A stretch of DNA of 64,000 nt from Actinomycetota bacterium (GCA_009701715.1 WLJO01000009.1:21932-85931), one strand, 5' to 3'; shown: positions 34,683 to 44,011, counted from the first letter of the stretch. Translations and numbers: made by a program. The notes: a model not told the origin generated them from the letters alone.

Positions 34683-35602
34683 TGCTCGTGCTGCCCGGAG
34701 CGTGACCAGCGCTGGTCACGCTCGTCAAGGTACAGCTCGGCTGCTTCCTGTTCTGCGTCCATAGCGCGCGGCCGCACGAGCCCGGTGGGTGTCACCTCGG
34801 TCAGCATCGCCGACTTCGGCGCCGCCTGACACGTTGGGCACCAATAGGTTGCGCGCATGTGCTCCCCGGTGCGTTGCACCTTCACCGCAGCGTTGCAGCG
34901 CGGGCACGGCAGCCCGTTGCGGCCGTACACCGCGAGACCGCCGGGTGTATCGGGGGCAGTGACGCGTCGCGTGCGCATACGATTTTCCTGCAGCATCCGT
35001 GCAGCCGTCTCGATTGCCATGCGACGGGTTGCGAGGTCCACGTCCCTGATAGCCCGGAACGGGCTGATGCCGCAGTGCCAGAGCACCTCACTCTTGTACA
35101 CGTTGCCTACACCGCAGGCGATCCGTTGGTCCAGCAGCACTTCGGCGATCGGCTCGTTGCTGTCGGCAAAGCGATCGATCCGGTCGAGGCACCCATCGAT
35201 GTTCGGAGCATCCTTGGTCAGGTCGGGGCCAAGGTGACCGAACCCCGGGTGACGCCGCTTGTCGAAACTGCGGTAGCACTCGACGGTCGGTGCGTTGAAG
35301 CACACGGCCTGCCACTGGTCCACGCCTATGGCCACCACCATCTCCCGCTGCGGCCTGCGCCAGCGTTCGCCCGGGTGGTAGAGGTGCCACGAGCCGGTCA
35401 TGCGCATGTGGGTGTGCAGCACGACCCCGTCGTCCCAGGCGAACTCGAGGTGCTTGCCGAAGCTCTCGATCTCCTCGATGACCCGACCCACCTGCGGCTG
35501 CACGCCATCGAGACTCTGGGAGTCGAACGACAGCATGGGCCGACCGACCAGCGCCGTACGGAGAGCCGCTGCAGCGCGGTAGATGGTGTCACCCTCGGGC
35601 AT
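34607..35602 (-). CDS. Nei2-like/Fpg-family DNA glycosylase-AP lyase
   Basis: A 331-residue helix-two-turn-helix glycosylase. It starts MPEGDTIYRAAAAL: Pro2 and Glu3 are the catalytic residues and MPEGDT marks the Nei rather than the Fpg (MPELPE) branch. The H2TH region CGVGNVYKSEVLW and the C-terminal zinc finger (CPRC and CPTC) are intact. It excises oxidised pyrimidines. After the finger there is an unusual tail of about 60 residues that overlaps the PPOX gene antisense. A TACGCT box lies 7 bases before the ATG. Confidence 0.92.
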   Translation of the reverse strand: MPEGDTIYRAAAALRTALVGRPMLSFDSQSLDGVQPQVGRVIEEIESFGKHLEFAWDDGVVLHTHMRMTGSWHLYHPGERWRRPQREMVVAIGVDQWQAVCFNAPTVECYRSFDKRRHPGFGHLGPDLTKDAPNIDGCLDRIDRFADSNEPIAEVLLDQRIACGVGNVYKSEVLWHCGISPFRAIRDVDLATRRMAIETAARMLQENRMRTRRVTAPDTPGGLAVYGRNGLPCPRCNAAVKVQRTGEHMRATYWCPTCQAAPKSAMLTEVTPTGLVRPRAMDAEQEAAELYLDERDQRWSRSGQHEHQARPSTRSTPISIATRSMRSLGWR

Positions 35603-35609
35603 TGGTGGC

Positions 35610-35615
35610 AGCGTA
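35610..35615 (-). promoter_or_regulatory. -10 box of leaderless Nei-type glycosylase gene
   Basis: TACGCT on the minus strand, 7 bases before the ATG at 35602. Confidence 0.5.
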
Positions 35616-35669
35616 GATCAATGCTCAGTTCAGGTGGTGAACCCCATCCGTTCACGAGATGATGAGCAC

Positions 35670-36284
35670 ATGATCTCGTGGCGTGCTCCCTCCCCGTCAC
35701 AGATGGATCGCTTCGTGCGCAAGTGCTCGGCAACCGGTTTCAACACCCCCCTCGGCCTCACCGACGGCACCGAGCCAGCACGCTGGTTCGTCGACGACGT
35801 CGACGCAATCCTCGGGGTCGGCCCGGAAGCGTTCGCGGCGGCTTCCGATGCGATGCGCTCGTGGGCGCAGATGGACCTTCCGTGGTTCCGTGTCCACCAC
35901 CCGGAGTCCATACCGCTCGAGCCCGGAGTGGTGGTTGCCTACGCAATCCGAGTTGCCGGCCTCTGGATGCCGTTCGCCTGCCGGATCGTGTCGGTCACCG
36001 ACGAGACCGGGCCCGACGGCTCCCGACGCTTCGGTTTCGTGTACGCCACCATCGGTTCTCACGCAGCACAGGGCGAGGAGCGATTCCTCGTGACGTTCAA
36101 CCCCCGGTCCGGTGAGGTCCACGGCTCCATCCGAGCCGTGTCGCGCCCGGCTCGCTGGTTCGTCTGGATCGGTCTGCCTGTAGCCCGCAGGGCACAACGG
36201 CTGTTCAAGCCCGAGGCACTGGCGGCGCTCGCCGCGTCAGTGCGCCACCGGTTGGCTCAGGACCGCAGCACCAGACCGCGATAA
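35670..36284 (+). CDS. DUF1990-family protein
   Basis: A 204-residue protein. The run RSWAQMDLPWFRVHHPESIPLEPGVVVAYAIRVAGLWMPFACRIV, seen here as the landmarks LPWFRVH, EPGVVVAY and CRIV, then RFGFVYATIGSHAAQGEERFLV, is the DUF1990 core (a SRPBCC-like fold is predicted for the family). Function is unknown; plant and actinobacterial members exist. ATG 35670 (MISWRAPSPSQ) is chosen; an in-frame start at 35583 is also possible but lies over the glycosylase promoter. The 3' end overlaps lhr by 28 bases, convergent. Confidence 0.8.
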   Translation: MISWRAPSPSQMDRFVRKCSATGFNTPLGLTDGTEPARWFVDDVDAILGVGPEAFAAASDAMRSWAQMDLPWFRVHHPESIPLEPGVVVAYAIRVAGLWMPFACRIVSVTDETGPDGSRRFGFVYATIGSHAAQGEERFLVTFNPRSGEVHGSIRAVSRPARWFVWIGLPVARRAQRLFKPEALAALAASVRHRLAQDRSTRPR

Positions 36285-39200
36285 CCGTCCACGAAGCCCA
36301 CCCGCTTGAGCGGGGCCACCACCTCGGGCCCGGTCTCAGCGATGGTCTGCCCGTCCACCTTGCGGATCTCGAGGCTGCGGAGGCGCCCGTCCTTCACGAG
36401 CGAGGCGAGCGCGTCCGCCCAGCGCTCGTCGTTGCGCGCAGCGCCGAACACCACCAGGTGGTGCCCCCGCCGGTCGTACCACGCCTGCGGCAACCCGTCA
36501 GCTAGGACCACCATCGCGCCGGCACTGCGCGTCGGCCGTCCGCTGTTGTCGGGCCACGACAGTGCTGCTCCGTATGGCTGCGCCGGATCGGTTGCGGCGA
36601 GCACGAGCGGGCCCGATGGTGCCTCGGGTTCGCGGAGCGAGCGCAGTCGGTCCACCGCGCCGGGCAGCGCGAACTGGGCAGCACCGAGGCCGGCGACGAA
36701 ATAGCCGCGCCTCACCTGGCCGCGCTCCTCGAGCACCTTGAGGATGCCGTATACCGCGGCGAATCCGCCCGCTGCACCCTCGGCAATTACGGCCTCCCGG
36801 GTGACGATGCCGTGGCGCTCCAGCAGTTGCAGGGCGTTCGCGTGGGACGCAGCCGTCGGGGTAGGAACGGGCTCGAGAAGCGGCGCAACGAGCGACCAGC
36901 GACCGGCCCCAGAAGCGGGCCCGATCGACGACAGGCGTCCGGGCCGGGGGCGACCGCGGAAGCGCAATCCCGGCGCCTGGGAGCGTGAAGGCGCCTTGCG
37001 CGCCTTGCCGGCGAGGAACGAGCGCAGCGGTGTCATCGAGTCGTTGGTGACCTCTCCGGCCCACACGAGGTCCCAGAGCGCCGTGAGTACCTCAGCCTCG
37101 GTGGCCGGTGCCGTACCGGCACGTAGCTGCGACCAGAAGCTCGCCCCCTGCTGCGCGAGAACGGAACGGACGGCGTCGTGCACAACCCCAGCGGGCGGGT
37201 CGACGGGTTCGAGCCCGGCACCGAGCAGCGCAAGCTGATCGCGGAAATACACGCGCACGCGGCCGTCTGATGCCCCGATCGCACCTGCCCCGAGCCAGAC
37301 CACCTCCCCAGCGGCACACAACTCGTCGAGGTCGGAGGGTCGGAATCCCCGTACCCGCGCCGGGAGTACCTCGGTCTCGAGCACCGTGGCAGGTAGTGCC
37401 GCCCCCTGCAGCAGCCCAAGCGCCTCCACGAGTCGGTCGAGGCTCGTGCCGCCACCGCGGGCGCTGTCGTTGGCCCGGATCCCGTGCCACTCGGGGAGAA
37501 AGCGTGCGAACACCTCCTGCTCGACGGGCTCCACCTCACGGCGCAGCGCTGCCAGCGAGCGTCGCCGGAGCTGACGCAACACCTCAGCATCGCACCACTC
37601 CCGCTCATGCCCCTCGGGCCGGAACTCGCCCCGGACCAACCGGTCCTGCGCCTCGAGCGCACGGAGCGCTCCCACCACGCGCTCCACGGGGACCGCGAGG
37701 CGACGGGATACGCCGTCCGCGAGGAACGGGCCGTGCGTGCGCGCATAGCGGCCCACGAGGTCCTCGAGCGGGTGCACCACCGGGTCCGTGAACGCGACCG
37801 GTAGGCCCATCGGCAGCGCGCAGCCGAGCGCGTCGCGGTACCTCGCCGCATCCTCGGCAGCGACGAAGCGTTCCTCGCCGCCGATCCGTACCGCGATCGC
37901 CCGTCGCTCCCGGAGCAGCGTCGCGAGCCACGGTGCCCCGTCACCCTCGCAGCGCACGTCTACCTCCGCTGCCGACAGGTCCCCGACCTTGCGGAGCACG
38001 TCGTGCAACTCGTCGGCGCTGCGCGCCCTGCGGCCGTCCACGAGGCACTGCAGCTCCAGCTCGAGGTCTGCGAGTACCCCCGGATCCAGCAGTTCCCGCA
38101 GTTCCTCGGCGCCGAGCAGTTCCCGTAACAGGTCGCGGTCGAGCGCGAGGGCTGCGGCACGTCGCTCGGCGAGCGGCGCGTCCCCCTCGTACATGTACGC
38201 AGCGATCCAGTTGAACAGCAGGCTCTGGCTGAACGGCGAGGCCCTCGGCGTGTCGACCGAGACGACACGGAGCGCCCGGCTGCGCAACTGACCGAGCACC
38301 TCCCGCAGCGCAGGCACGTCGAACACGTCCTGCAGGCACTCGCGGCTCGTCTCGAGCAGGATCGGGAACGTCGGGTACTTGGCAGCCACTGCAAGCAGGT
38401 CCGCCGCACGCTGCCGCTGCTGCCACAGCGGGGTGCGTTGGTCCGGGCGCCGGCGCGGCAGCAGCAGGGCACGCCCCGCACACTCCCGGAACCGGGCGGC
38501 GAACAGCGACGTGGTGGGCAGCGTGGACACCACCAGTTCGTCGATGTCGTCGGGGTCGATCAGCAGTTCACCGAGCGGCACGTCCTCGGCGGACTCCGGG
38601 AGACGGATGACGATCCCGTCGTCGCCCCACATCGTCTCCACAGGCATGTCGAAGCGCTCCGCGAGGCGGCGCTCGATCGCCATCGCCCACGGGGCGTGGA
38701 CGGGTGTGCCGAACGGCGACAGGATGCACACGCGCCAGTCGCCGATCTCGTCCTTGAAGCGCTCCACCACGACGGTGCGGTCGTCGGGCACGGCTCCGGC
38801 GGCCTCCTGCTGCTCCCGGAGGTACAGCACCACATTGCTCGCCGCGAGCGCGTCGAGGAAGTAGTGCTCGCGGAGCCGCTGCAGCGCGGCGGCATCGGGA
38901 AGGTCGCGAATCTCCCGAATGAACGCTCCGAGTGCACGACCGAGCTCGAGCGGTCGACCGGGCCGGTCCCCGCGCCAGAAGGGCATCTTTCCCGGCTGGC
39001 CCGGCGCTGGGGTGACGACAACGCGCTCGAACGAGATGTCCTCGATGCGCCACGTGCTCGCGCCGAGCAGGAAGGTCTCGCCCGGCCTGCTCTCGTACAC
39101 CATTTCCTCATCGAGTTCACCCACCCGGGTGCCGTCGGGCAGGAACACGCCGAACAACCCCCGGTCGGGGATGGTGCCGCCGTTGGTGACGGCGAGTCGC

Positions 39201-40771
39201 TTCGAGCCGTCGCGCGCACGGATGACGTCACCGATGCGGTCCCACACGATGCGAGGCCTCAGCTCACTGAACTCCTCGCTCGGGTAGCGGCCGGCAAGGA
39301 GGTCCAGAACGTTGTTGAGCAGCTCATCGCTCAACTCCGCGAAGCACGCGCAGCGGCGCACCAGCGCGGCGAGGTCCGCCGTGGCGCAGTCCCCCATCGA
39401 GACGTGTGCGACGATCTGCTGAGCAAGTACGTCCAACGGGTTGCGCAGGTACCGGGTGTGCTCGATGAGCCCGTCGTGCATGCGGCGCACCACAATCGCC
39501 GCCTCGAGCAAGTCGCCGCGGTGCTTCGGGAAGATCGTCCCCTTCGACGGCTCGCCAACCGAGTGACCCGCACGTCCGATGCGCTGCAGGCCCCGGCTCA
39601 CCGCGCCGGGAGACTCCACCTGCACCACGAGGTCAACCGCCCCCATATCGATGCCGAGCTCGAGGCTCGACGTTGCCACGAGCGCTCGCAGGCGCCCGCT
39701 CTTCAGGTCATCCTCAATGATGACCCGTTGTTCACGGGCCAGCGAGCCGTGGTGTGCCTTCACCAGGTCACCGGCCGCACCACCAGAGAGTCCCTGCTCC
39801 TCGGCAAGCTCGTTCAGCCTCGCTGCGAGCCGCTCCGCCTGACGCCTCGCATTACAGAAGATGATGGTGGAGCGATGCGTCTGGATGAGTTCGAGGATGC
39901 GCGGGTAGATGCTCGGCCAGATGGACGTGCGCGTGGTGGACAGCGCACTGGTTGCCGGCCCCGAGCGCAGTTCGGTGACCTCCTTGCCGAGTGCGCCCAT
40001 GTCCTCCACCGGCACCACGATGTCGATCTCGAGCGCCTTGCGCACACCGGCATCCACGATGGCCACCGGGCGTGCAGTGCCCGGCGCGGAGAACCCGCCA
40101 AGGAAGGCTGCGGTCTCCTCCAGCGGTCGCTGCGTTGCTGAGAGGCCGATGCGCTGCGGAGGGCGTGCGGTGATCAGTTCCAGTCGCTCGAGGCTAAGGG
40201 CGAGGTGTGCACCGCGTTTGGTGGGGGCGAGTGCGTGGATCTCGTCGAGGATCACCCACTCGACGTTCGCCAGCGTCTCGCGCGCAGATGACGTGAGCAG
40301 CAGGTACAAGCTCTCCGGTGTCGTGATCAACAGGTCGGGCGGGTTGCGCAGCATGCGCTGGCGGTCCCTCGCGGGCGTGTCGCCCGTGCGCAGGCCCACG
40401 GTCGGCTCGATGAACGGCACCCCGAGGCGCTCGGCGGCAAGCTTGATCCCCTGCAGGGGCGCCCTCAGGTTTTTCTCGATATCGAACGCGAGCGCCCGCA
40501 GCGGCGAGATGTACAGCACGCGGGTGCGCGCCCTGGTGTCGGGGGCCGGGGTGGTGACGAGCCGGTCGATTGCACCGAGGAACGCAGTGAGTGTCTTGCC
40601 CGAACCCGTCGGGGCACAGATGAGTGTGTGCTCGCCCGCCATGATCCGCGGCCAGCCCTGCACCTGGGCCGCAGTGGGCTCGGGGAACGATGTTGCGAAC
40701 CAAGTGCCCACAGCCGCTGAGAACGCCCCGAGTACCGGGTGTCGCGGCGGCGTGGGATCGGGGCGCTCCAT
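36257..40771 (-). CDS. lhr: Lhr-type ATP-dependent DNA helicase
   Basis: A 1504-residue SF2 helicase, close to the length of mycobacterial full-length Lhr. The RecA-like core has motif I APTGSGKT (Gly-Lys-Thr at 58-60), motif II DEIH in VILDEIHALAPTKRGAH, SATQRPLEE (motif III) and QRIGRAGHSVGEPSKG (motif VI). Winged-helix and Lhr-core domains follow, then the long Lhr-C domain. Lhr is a 3'-to-5' translocase that unwinds RNA:DNA hybrids and is induced by mitomycin in mycobacteria. TAGCCT lies 6 bases before the ATG; no LexA box is seen. Confidence 0.95.
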   Translation of the reverse strand: MERPDPTPPRHPVLGAFSAAVGTWFATSFPEPTAAQVQGWPRIMAGEHTLICAPTGSGKTLTAFLGAIDRLVTTPAPDTRARTRVLYISPLRALAFDIEKNLRAPLQGIKLAAERLGVPFIEPTVGLRTGDTPARDRQRMLRNPPDLLITTPESLYLLLTSSARETLANVEWVILDEIHALAPTKRGAHLALSLERLELITARPPQRIGLSATQRPLEETAAFLGGFSAPGTARPVAIVDAGVRKALEIDIVVPVEDMGALGKEVTELRSGPATSALSTTRTSIWPSIYPRILELIQTHRSTIIFCNARRQAERLAARLNELAEEQGLSGGAAGDLVKAHHGSLAREQRVIIEDDLKSGRLRALVATSSLELGIDMGAVDLVVQVESPGAVSRGLQRIGRAGHSVGEPSKGTIFPKHRGDLLEAAIVVRRMHDGLIEHTRYLRNPLDVLAQQIVAHVSMGDCATADLAALVRRCACFAELSDELLNNVLDLLAGRYPSEEFSELRPRIVWDRIGDVIRARDGSKRLAVTNGGTIPDRGLFGVFLPDGTRVGELDEEMVYESRPGETFLLGASTWRIEDISFERVVVTPAPGQPGKMPFWRGDRPGRPLELGRALGAFIREIRDLPDAAALQRLREHYFLDALAASNVVLYLREQQEAAGAVPDDRTVVVERFKDEIGDWRVCILSPFGTPVHAPWAMAIERRLAERFDMPVETMWGDDGIVIRLPESAEDVPLGELLIDPDDIDELVVSTLPTTSLFAARFRECAGRALLLPRRRPDQRTPLWQQRQRAADLLAVAAKYPTFPILLETSRECLQDVFDVPALREVLGQLRSRALRVVSVDTPRASPFSQSLLFNWIAAYMYEGDAPLAERRAAALALDRDLLRELLGAEELRELLDPGVLADLELELQCLVDGRRARSADELHDVLRKVGDLSAAEVDVRCEGDGAPWLATLLRERRAIAVRIGGEERFVAAEDAARYRDALGCALPMGLPVAFTDPVVHPLEDLVGRYARTHGPFLADGVSRRLAVPVERVVGALRALEAQDRLVRGEFRPEGHEREWCDAEVLRQLRRRSLAALRREVEPVEQEVFARFLPEWHGIRANDSARGGGTSLDRLVEALGLLQGAALPATVLETEVLPARVRGFRPSDLDELCAAGEVVWLGAGAIGASDGRVRVYFRDQLALLGAGLEPVDPPAGVVHDAVRSVLAQQGASFWSQLRAGTAPATEAEVLTALWDLVWAGEVTNDSMTPLRSFLAGKARKAPSRSQAPGLRFRGRPRPGRLSSIGPASGAGRWSLVAPLLEPVPTPTAASHANALQLLERHGIVTREAVIAEGAAGGFAAVYGILKVLEERGQVRRGYFVAGLGAAQFALPGAVDRLRSLREPEAPSGPLVLAATDPAQPYGAALSWPDNSGRPTRSAGAMVVLADGLPQAWYDRRGHHLVVFGAARNDERWADALASLVKDGRLRSLEIRKVDGQTIAETGPEVVAPLKRVGFVDGYRGLVLRS

Positions 40772-40777
40772 GTCTGC

Positions 40778-40783
40778 AGGCTA
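40778..40783 (-). promoter_or_regulatory. -10 box of leaderless lhr
   Basis: TAGCCT on the minus strand, 6 bases before the ATG at 40771. Confidence 0.5.
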
Positions 40784-41000
40784 TGACTCAGGTGTGGCGG
40801 AGATCCCCGGAGGCTCGCCCTTCCCGAGGCCCCACTCGGCGCCGGTGGCGTGCAGATAGGAGAGGACGGCGCTCGCCCGGAGGGGAGAGAGCGACGAGTC
40901 CGGCCCGAACGCCAACATTTGCGACGACCCGATCAGCGCGCACACCATCAGAGGGCCAATCGTCCCCCGGCGGGTCTGTGAGCGGGGACACCCGCTCGGG

Positions 41001-41006
41001 TACCTT
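41001..41006 (+). promoter_or_regulatory. -10 box of leaderless DUF1295 gene
   Basis: TACCTT, then 7 bases, then GTG 41014. It fixes the start of this gene. Confidence 0.5.
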
Positions 41007-41013
41007 CGATCCC

Positions 41014-41892
41014 GTGAACACCAAGGCGAAGTCGATGCTCGGCGTGCTGCTCCTCTACGTCATTGCCGTCGGTGCGGGAATCGCCACCTTCGCTGGCCTG
41101 CGCGACCTCCACCCGCTCGTATCGGTACTGATTGCTGACCTCGCGGCGACCGTGGTGGTCTTCCTTGGGTCCGTCGTCGCACGGAACTCGAGCATGTACG
41201 ACGCCTACTGGTCGGTGATCCCGCCGTTCATCGCCTGGGCCTTCGCCGTGGAGGGTCAGCACATCCCCGTCGGCCGCACGGTCCTGCTCATGGTTGCCCT
41301 GAACATCTGGGCCGTTCGCCTTACGGCCAACTGGGGCCGGGGCTGGTCCGGGCTCCGGCACGAGGACTGGCGCTACGTCATGCTGCGCAAGGACGCCAAA
41401 GTTCCCGGCTGGATCATCGACCTCAGCGCAGTACACCTGTACCCCACGCTGCAGGTGTGGGTTGCGTGCTTCGGGATGTACGCAGCGCTCTCGCTCGGCA
41501 CCGAGACGCTCAATGCGCTCGACTGGATCGCCGCGATCGTGGTCGCACTCGCCGCCCTGCTCCAGTTCGTCGCCGACGAACAGATGCGCAAGCACCGGCG
41601 CACCAACCCGACGGTCCCCTGTCGGTCCGGGCTGTGGGGTATGTCACGCCACCCCAATTACTTCGGCGAGGCCACCGTCTGGTGGGGGATCTGGCTCTTC
41701 GGTGTTGCGGGGAACCCGGCCAGCTGGTGGTGGACGTTGATCGGTCCGGTCTCCATGAGCGGCCTGCTCCGCGGGGCGTCCACGCCGATGATGGACAAGC
41801 GCTCGATCGAGCGCAGGCCCGGGTACGAGGTGCTCATGCGGGAACTCCCCGCGATGGCACCGATCGGGCGCCGCCTCTTTGTGCGACACTGA
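41014..41892 (+). CDS. DUF1295/steroid 5-alpha-reductase-like membrane protein
   Basis: A 292-residue polytopic membrane protein. The motifs YDAYWSVIPPFIAW, RLTANWGRGWSGLRHEDWRY, GLWGMSRHPNYFGE and WGIWLFG are those of DUF1295, a relative of steroid 5-alpha reductases and isoprenylcysteine methyltransferases. The SRHPNYFGE block probably binds a nucleotide cofactor. It is often found with lipid or carotenoid genes, but here it stands alone, 28 bases before the GYD gene. Substrate unknown. Confidence 0.87.
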   Translation: MNTKAKSMLGVLLLYVIAVGAGIATFAGLRDLHPLVSVLIADLAATVVVFLGSVVARNSSMYDAYWSVIPPFIAWAFAVEGQHIPVGRTVLLMVALNIWAVRLTANWGRGWSGLRHEDWRYVMLRKDAKVPGWIIDLSAVHLYPTLQVWVACFGMYAALSLGTETLNALDWIAAIVVALAALLQFVADEQMRKHRRTNPTVPCRSGLWGMSRHPNYFGEATVWWGIWLFGVAGNPASWWWTLIGPVSMSGLLRGASTPMMDKRSIERRPGYEVLMRELPAMAPIGRRLFVRH

Positions 41893-41920
41893 GTTCCACC
41901 ATCATCCCGAAGGATCTGTC

Positions 41921-42250
41921 ATGCCCCGATTCATGCTCAATGGCACGTACACGCAAGCCGGTATCTCCGGAACCATTTCCGAGACGCTCACCGCACGCAC
42001 CAAGGCCGTGAAGAAGCACGTCGAGGTACTCGGCGGAAAACTGCTGGGCATGTACTGGAGTACTGGCTCACGTGACAGCGTCGTCATCGTCGAGTTCCCC
42101 GATGCGTCGGGCGCGGTCGCCCTCGCCACCACGGTCAAGGCAGCCGGAGCGTGTGACTTCGAGATCGTGCGCCTCATGGACGGCACCGAGTTCGATGCCG
42201 CACAGGCGATGGCAGCGAAGAAACTGAAGTACCGGGCACCCGGCCAGTAG
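41921..42250 (+). CDS. GYD-domain protein
   Basis: A 109-residue single-domain protein: MPRFMLNGTYTQAGISG, KKHVEVLGGKLLGMYWSTGSRD, and VEFPDASGAVALATTVKAAG match the GYD family (named for a Gly-Tyr-Asp motif, here MYWSTGSRD), ferredoxin-like small proteins of unknown function. It has an SD-like AAGGAT before the ATG and lies 28 bases downstream of the DUF1295 gene. Confidence 0.85.
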   Translation: MPRFMLNGTYTQAGISGTISETLTARTKAVKKHVEVLGGKLLGMYWSTGSRDSVVIVEFPDASGAVALATTVKAAGACDFEIVRLMDGTEFDAAQAMAAKKLKYRAPGQ

Positions 42251-42265
42251 ATCGGGGCCCCGCCT

Positions 42266-42298
42266 TGGCCCGCCCGTCTCGGACAGTCACGCGGGCCA
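42266..42298. terminator. Bidirectional hairpin terminator
   Basis: TGGCCCGC (42266-42273) pairs perfectly with GCGGGCCA (42291-42298) across a 17-base loop, in the 55-base gap between the convergent GYD and peroxiredoxin genes. No U tract, as usual in high-GC actinobacteria. Confidence 0.6.
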
Positions 42299-42305
42299 TG
42301 GTGTT

Positions 42306-42785
42306 TCAGACCTTCTTGAGCATCACTTCGCACGCACTGACGTCCACGCCGGCGCCGGCCTCGACGTTCAGTTCCTTGACGATCCCGTTCTCAAGCAGGG
42401 CCGAGTACCGCTGTGAGCGGATCCCGAGACCAAAGCCGGATCCGTCGAAGGTGAGGCCCATCGCCTCGGTGAAGGTTCCGGACCCGTCGCCGAGCATCAC
42501 GATGTCGGACGCGCCCTGTGACTCGGCCCAGGCGTCCATCGTCCACGCATCGTTCACGCTGATGCAGACGATCTTGTCGACACCCTTGGCCTTCAGTTCT
42601 GCACCGTGCTGCACGTAGCCGGGGAGGTGCACCTTCGAGCAACCGGGCGTGAACGCGCCGGGAACCGCAAAGAGCACCACTCTGCCGCTTCCGAGCACCC
42701 CGGCGGTGCTGACGGGCTTGGGCATGCCGTTCTCGAGCACGTGGACCTGAACGTCCGGGATGCGATCTCCGACCTTGATGCTCAT
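42306..42785 (-). CDS. Prx5-type atypical 2-Cys peroxiredoxin
   Basis: A 159-residue redoxin: PGAFTPGCSKVHLPGY places the peroxidatic Cys at 49 and the C-terminal SACEVML a possible resolving Cys at 152, the arrangement of Prx5/AhpC-TSA type II enzymes. It detoxifies peroxides using a thiol donor such as glutaredoxin, thioredoxin or mycothiol. A strong SD (GGAGGAAG) precedes the ATG. A perfect-arm 16-bp palindrome and a TTGACA lie upstream, suggesting repressor control. Confidence 0.92.
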   Translation of the reverse strand: MSIKVGDRIPDVQVHVLENGMPKPVSTAGVLGSGRVVLFAVPGAFTPGCSKVHLPGYVQHGAELKAKGVDKIVCISVNDAWTMDAWAESQGASDIVMLGDGSGTFTEAMGLTFDGSGFGLGIRSQRYSALLENGIVKELNVEAGAGVDVSACEVMLKKV

Positions 42786-42813
42786 AACTCTTCCTCCGGG
42801 TGGCGAACTGGTC

Positions 42814-42842
42814 GGTCACGAACGTGACCAACCACGTGTCAA
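42814..42842 (-). promoter_or_regulatory. Palindromic operator and -35 box upstream of Prx5 gene
   Basis: GGTCACG-AA-CGTGACC (42814-42829) is a 7+7-bp perfect inverted repeat with a 2-base centre. A minus-strand TTGACA -35 lies at 42837-42842 upstream of it, so the palindrome falls in the -35/-10 spacer. Two further ACGT-containing half-sites follow (near 42834 and 42845). I see no good -10 hexamer. Confidence 0.5.
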
Positions 42843-42960
42843 ACCACGTTCACCCGGCAGATATTCCGTACGCGGGCCACGAGCCACGAACATCTCTAGA
42901 TATTTTCCCTACCCGGTCTCACGGGCACCCGGAAGTCCATACGGCATGGGGGGACGAAAG

Positions 42961-42966
42961 TACATT
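42961..42966 (+). promoter_or_regulatory. -10 box of leaderless adenosine-deaminase-like gene
   Basis: TACATT, then 7 bases, then ATG 42974. Confidence 0.5.
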
Positions 42967-42973
42967 CGGTCGC

Positions 42974-43999
42974 ATGAATACGCACGAGTTCCTGAAGGCA
43001 ATCCCGAAGGTGAGCCTGCACGTTCACCTCATGGGCTCGATCCAAGCCCGCACCGTGGTCGAGCTCGCCGCCAAGCACGGCGTGAAGCTCCCCGACTTCA
43101 ACGAGCCGGAGGACCTGTACCAGTACCCCGACATCTACAAGTTCCTGCACATGTACGACAACAGTGCGCTCGCGATCCAAGGCCGCGACGATTTCGCCCG
43201 CATCGCCTACGAGACGCTCTCCGAGGCAGCCGCCCACAACGTCCGGTACCGAGAGATGTCGTTCAATCCCACCACGCACATGGCTGCGGGTGCGAGCTAC
43301 CAGACGTGCGTCGACGGGCTCATCGACGGGATCAACGCGGCACGCAATGACCATGGCATCGAGTGCCGGCTCATCGCCGCTGTCAATCGCATGGAATCCC
43401 CCGAGCTAGCAGTCGCGATGGTGGAGACCCTGCTCGAGAACCCGCGTGAGGAGGTCATCGGCATCGGGATGGACTACGCAGAGGCCGAGTTCCCGCCCGA
43501 GCGCTTCTGGAAGGCATACCGGATGGCGGAGCAGGCCGGGCTCCGGCTCACGGCGCACCAGTCCGAAGACGCACCTCCGCGCAATATCGAGACCTGTCTG
43601 GATCTCCTCGGGTGCGAGCGGGTCGATCACGGGTACCACGTGGTCGAGAGCGAGGCCATCATGCGGCGTGTCCGCGACGAAGGCGTGGTGTTCACCTGCA
43701 CTCCGGTCTCCACTGCCTGGGTGTACTTCGGTGAGGACCTCTCGAACCACCCCATCCGGATGATGAAAGAGTTCGGGATCAAGTTGATGATCGACTGTGA
43801 TGACCCGCCGATGTTCCAGACGGACCCCACCAAGGACTACATCGTGTGCGCCGAGCACATGGGGTTCAGCACCGAGGACTTCCGCAACTGCATGCTGAAC
43901 GGCATCGACGGCTCGTTCCTCGACGAACCGACGAAGCGGACGATGCGCCGTCAGTTCGCCACGGAGTTCGATGCGCTCGCATCACAACTGAGCAAGTAG
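42974..43999 (+). CDS. Adenosine deaminase-like aminohydrolase
   Basis: A 341-residue TIM-barrel metal-dependent deaminase. Zinc ligands H16 and H18 (SLHVHLMGS), the HQSE segment at the place of HAGE (proton-shuttling Glu retained), DHGYHVVE and the metal Asp in MIDCDDPPMF are present. The usual HLDG aspartate that contacts the ribose 5'-OH in adenosine deaminase is Met here, and HAGE is HQSE, so the substrate may not be plain adenosine. It belongs broadly to the ADA/AMP-deaminase family. A leaderless promoter precedes it. Confidence 0.85.
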   Translation: MNTHEFLKAIPKVSLHVHLMGSIQARTVVELAAKHGVKLPDFNEPEDLYQYPDIYKFLHMYDNSALAIQGRDDFARIAYETLSEAAAHNVRYREMSFNPTTHMAAGASYQTCVDGLIDGINAARNDHGIECRLIAAVNRMESPELAVAMVETLLENPREEVIGIGMDYAEAEFPPERFWKAYRMAEQAGLRLTAHQSEDAPPRNIETCLDLLGCERVDHGYHVVESEAIMRRVRDEGVVFTCTPVSTAWVYFGEDLSNHPIRMMKEFGIKLMIDCDDPPMFQTDPTKDYIVCAEHMGFSTEDFRNCMLNGIDGSFLDEPTKRTMRRQFATEFDALASQLSK

Positions 44000-44011
44000 G
44001 CGCTGCGATCC

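Larger units (their letters stand above)
40772..41013. other. Intergenic region between lhr and DUF1295 gene
   Basis: About 240 bases with no supported gene. It holds the lhr -10 box at its left end and the TACCTT -10 box of the DUF1295 gene at its right end (41001-41006). I see no hairpin or clear operator between them. Confidence 0.5.
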
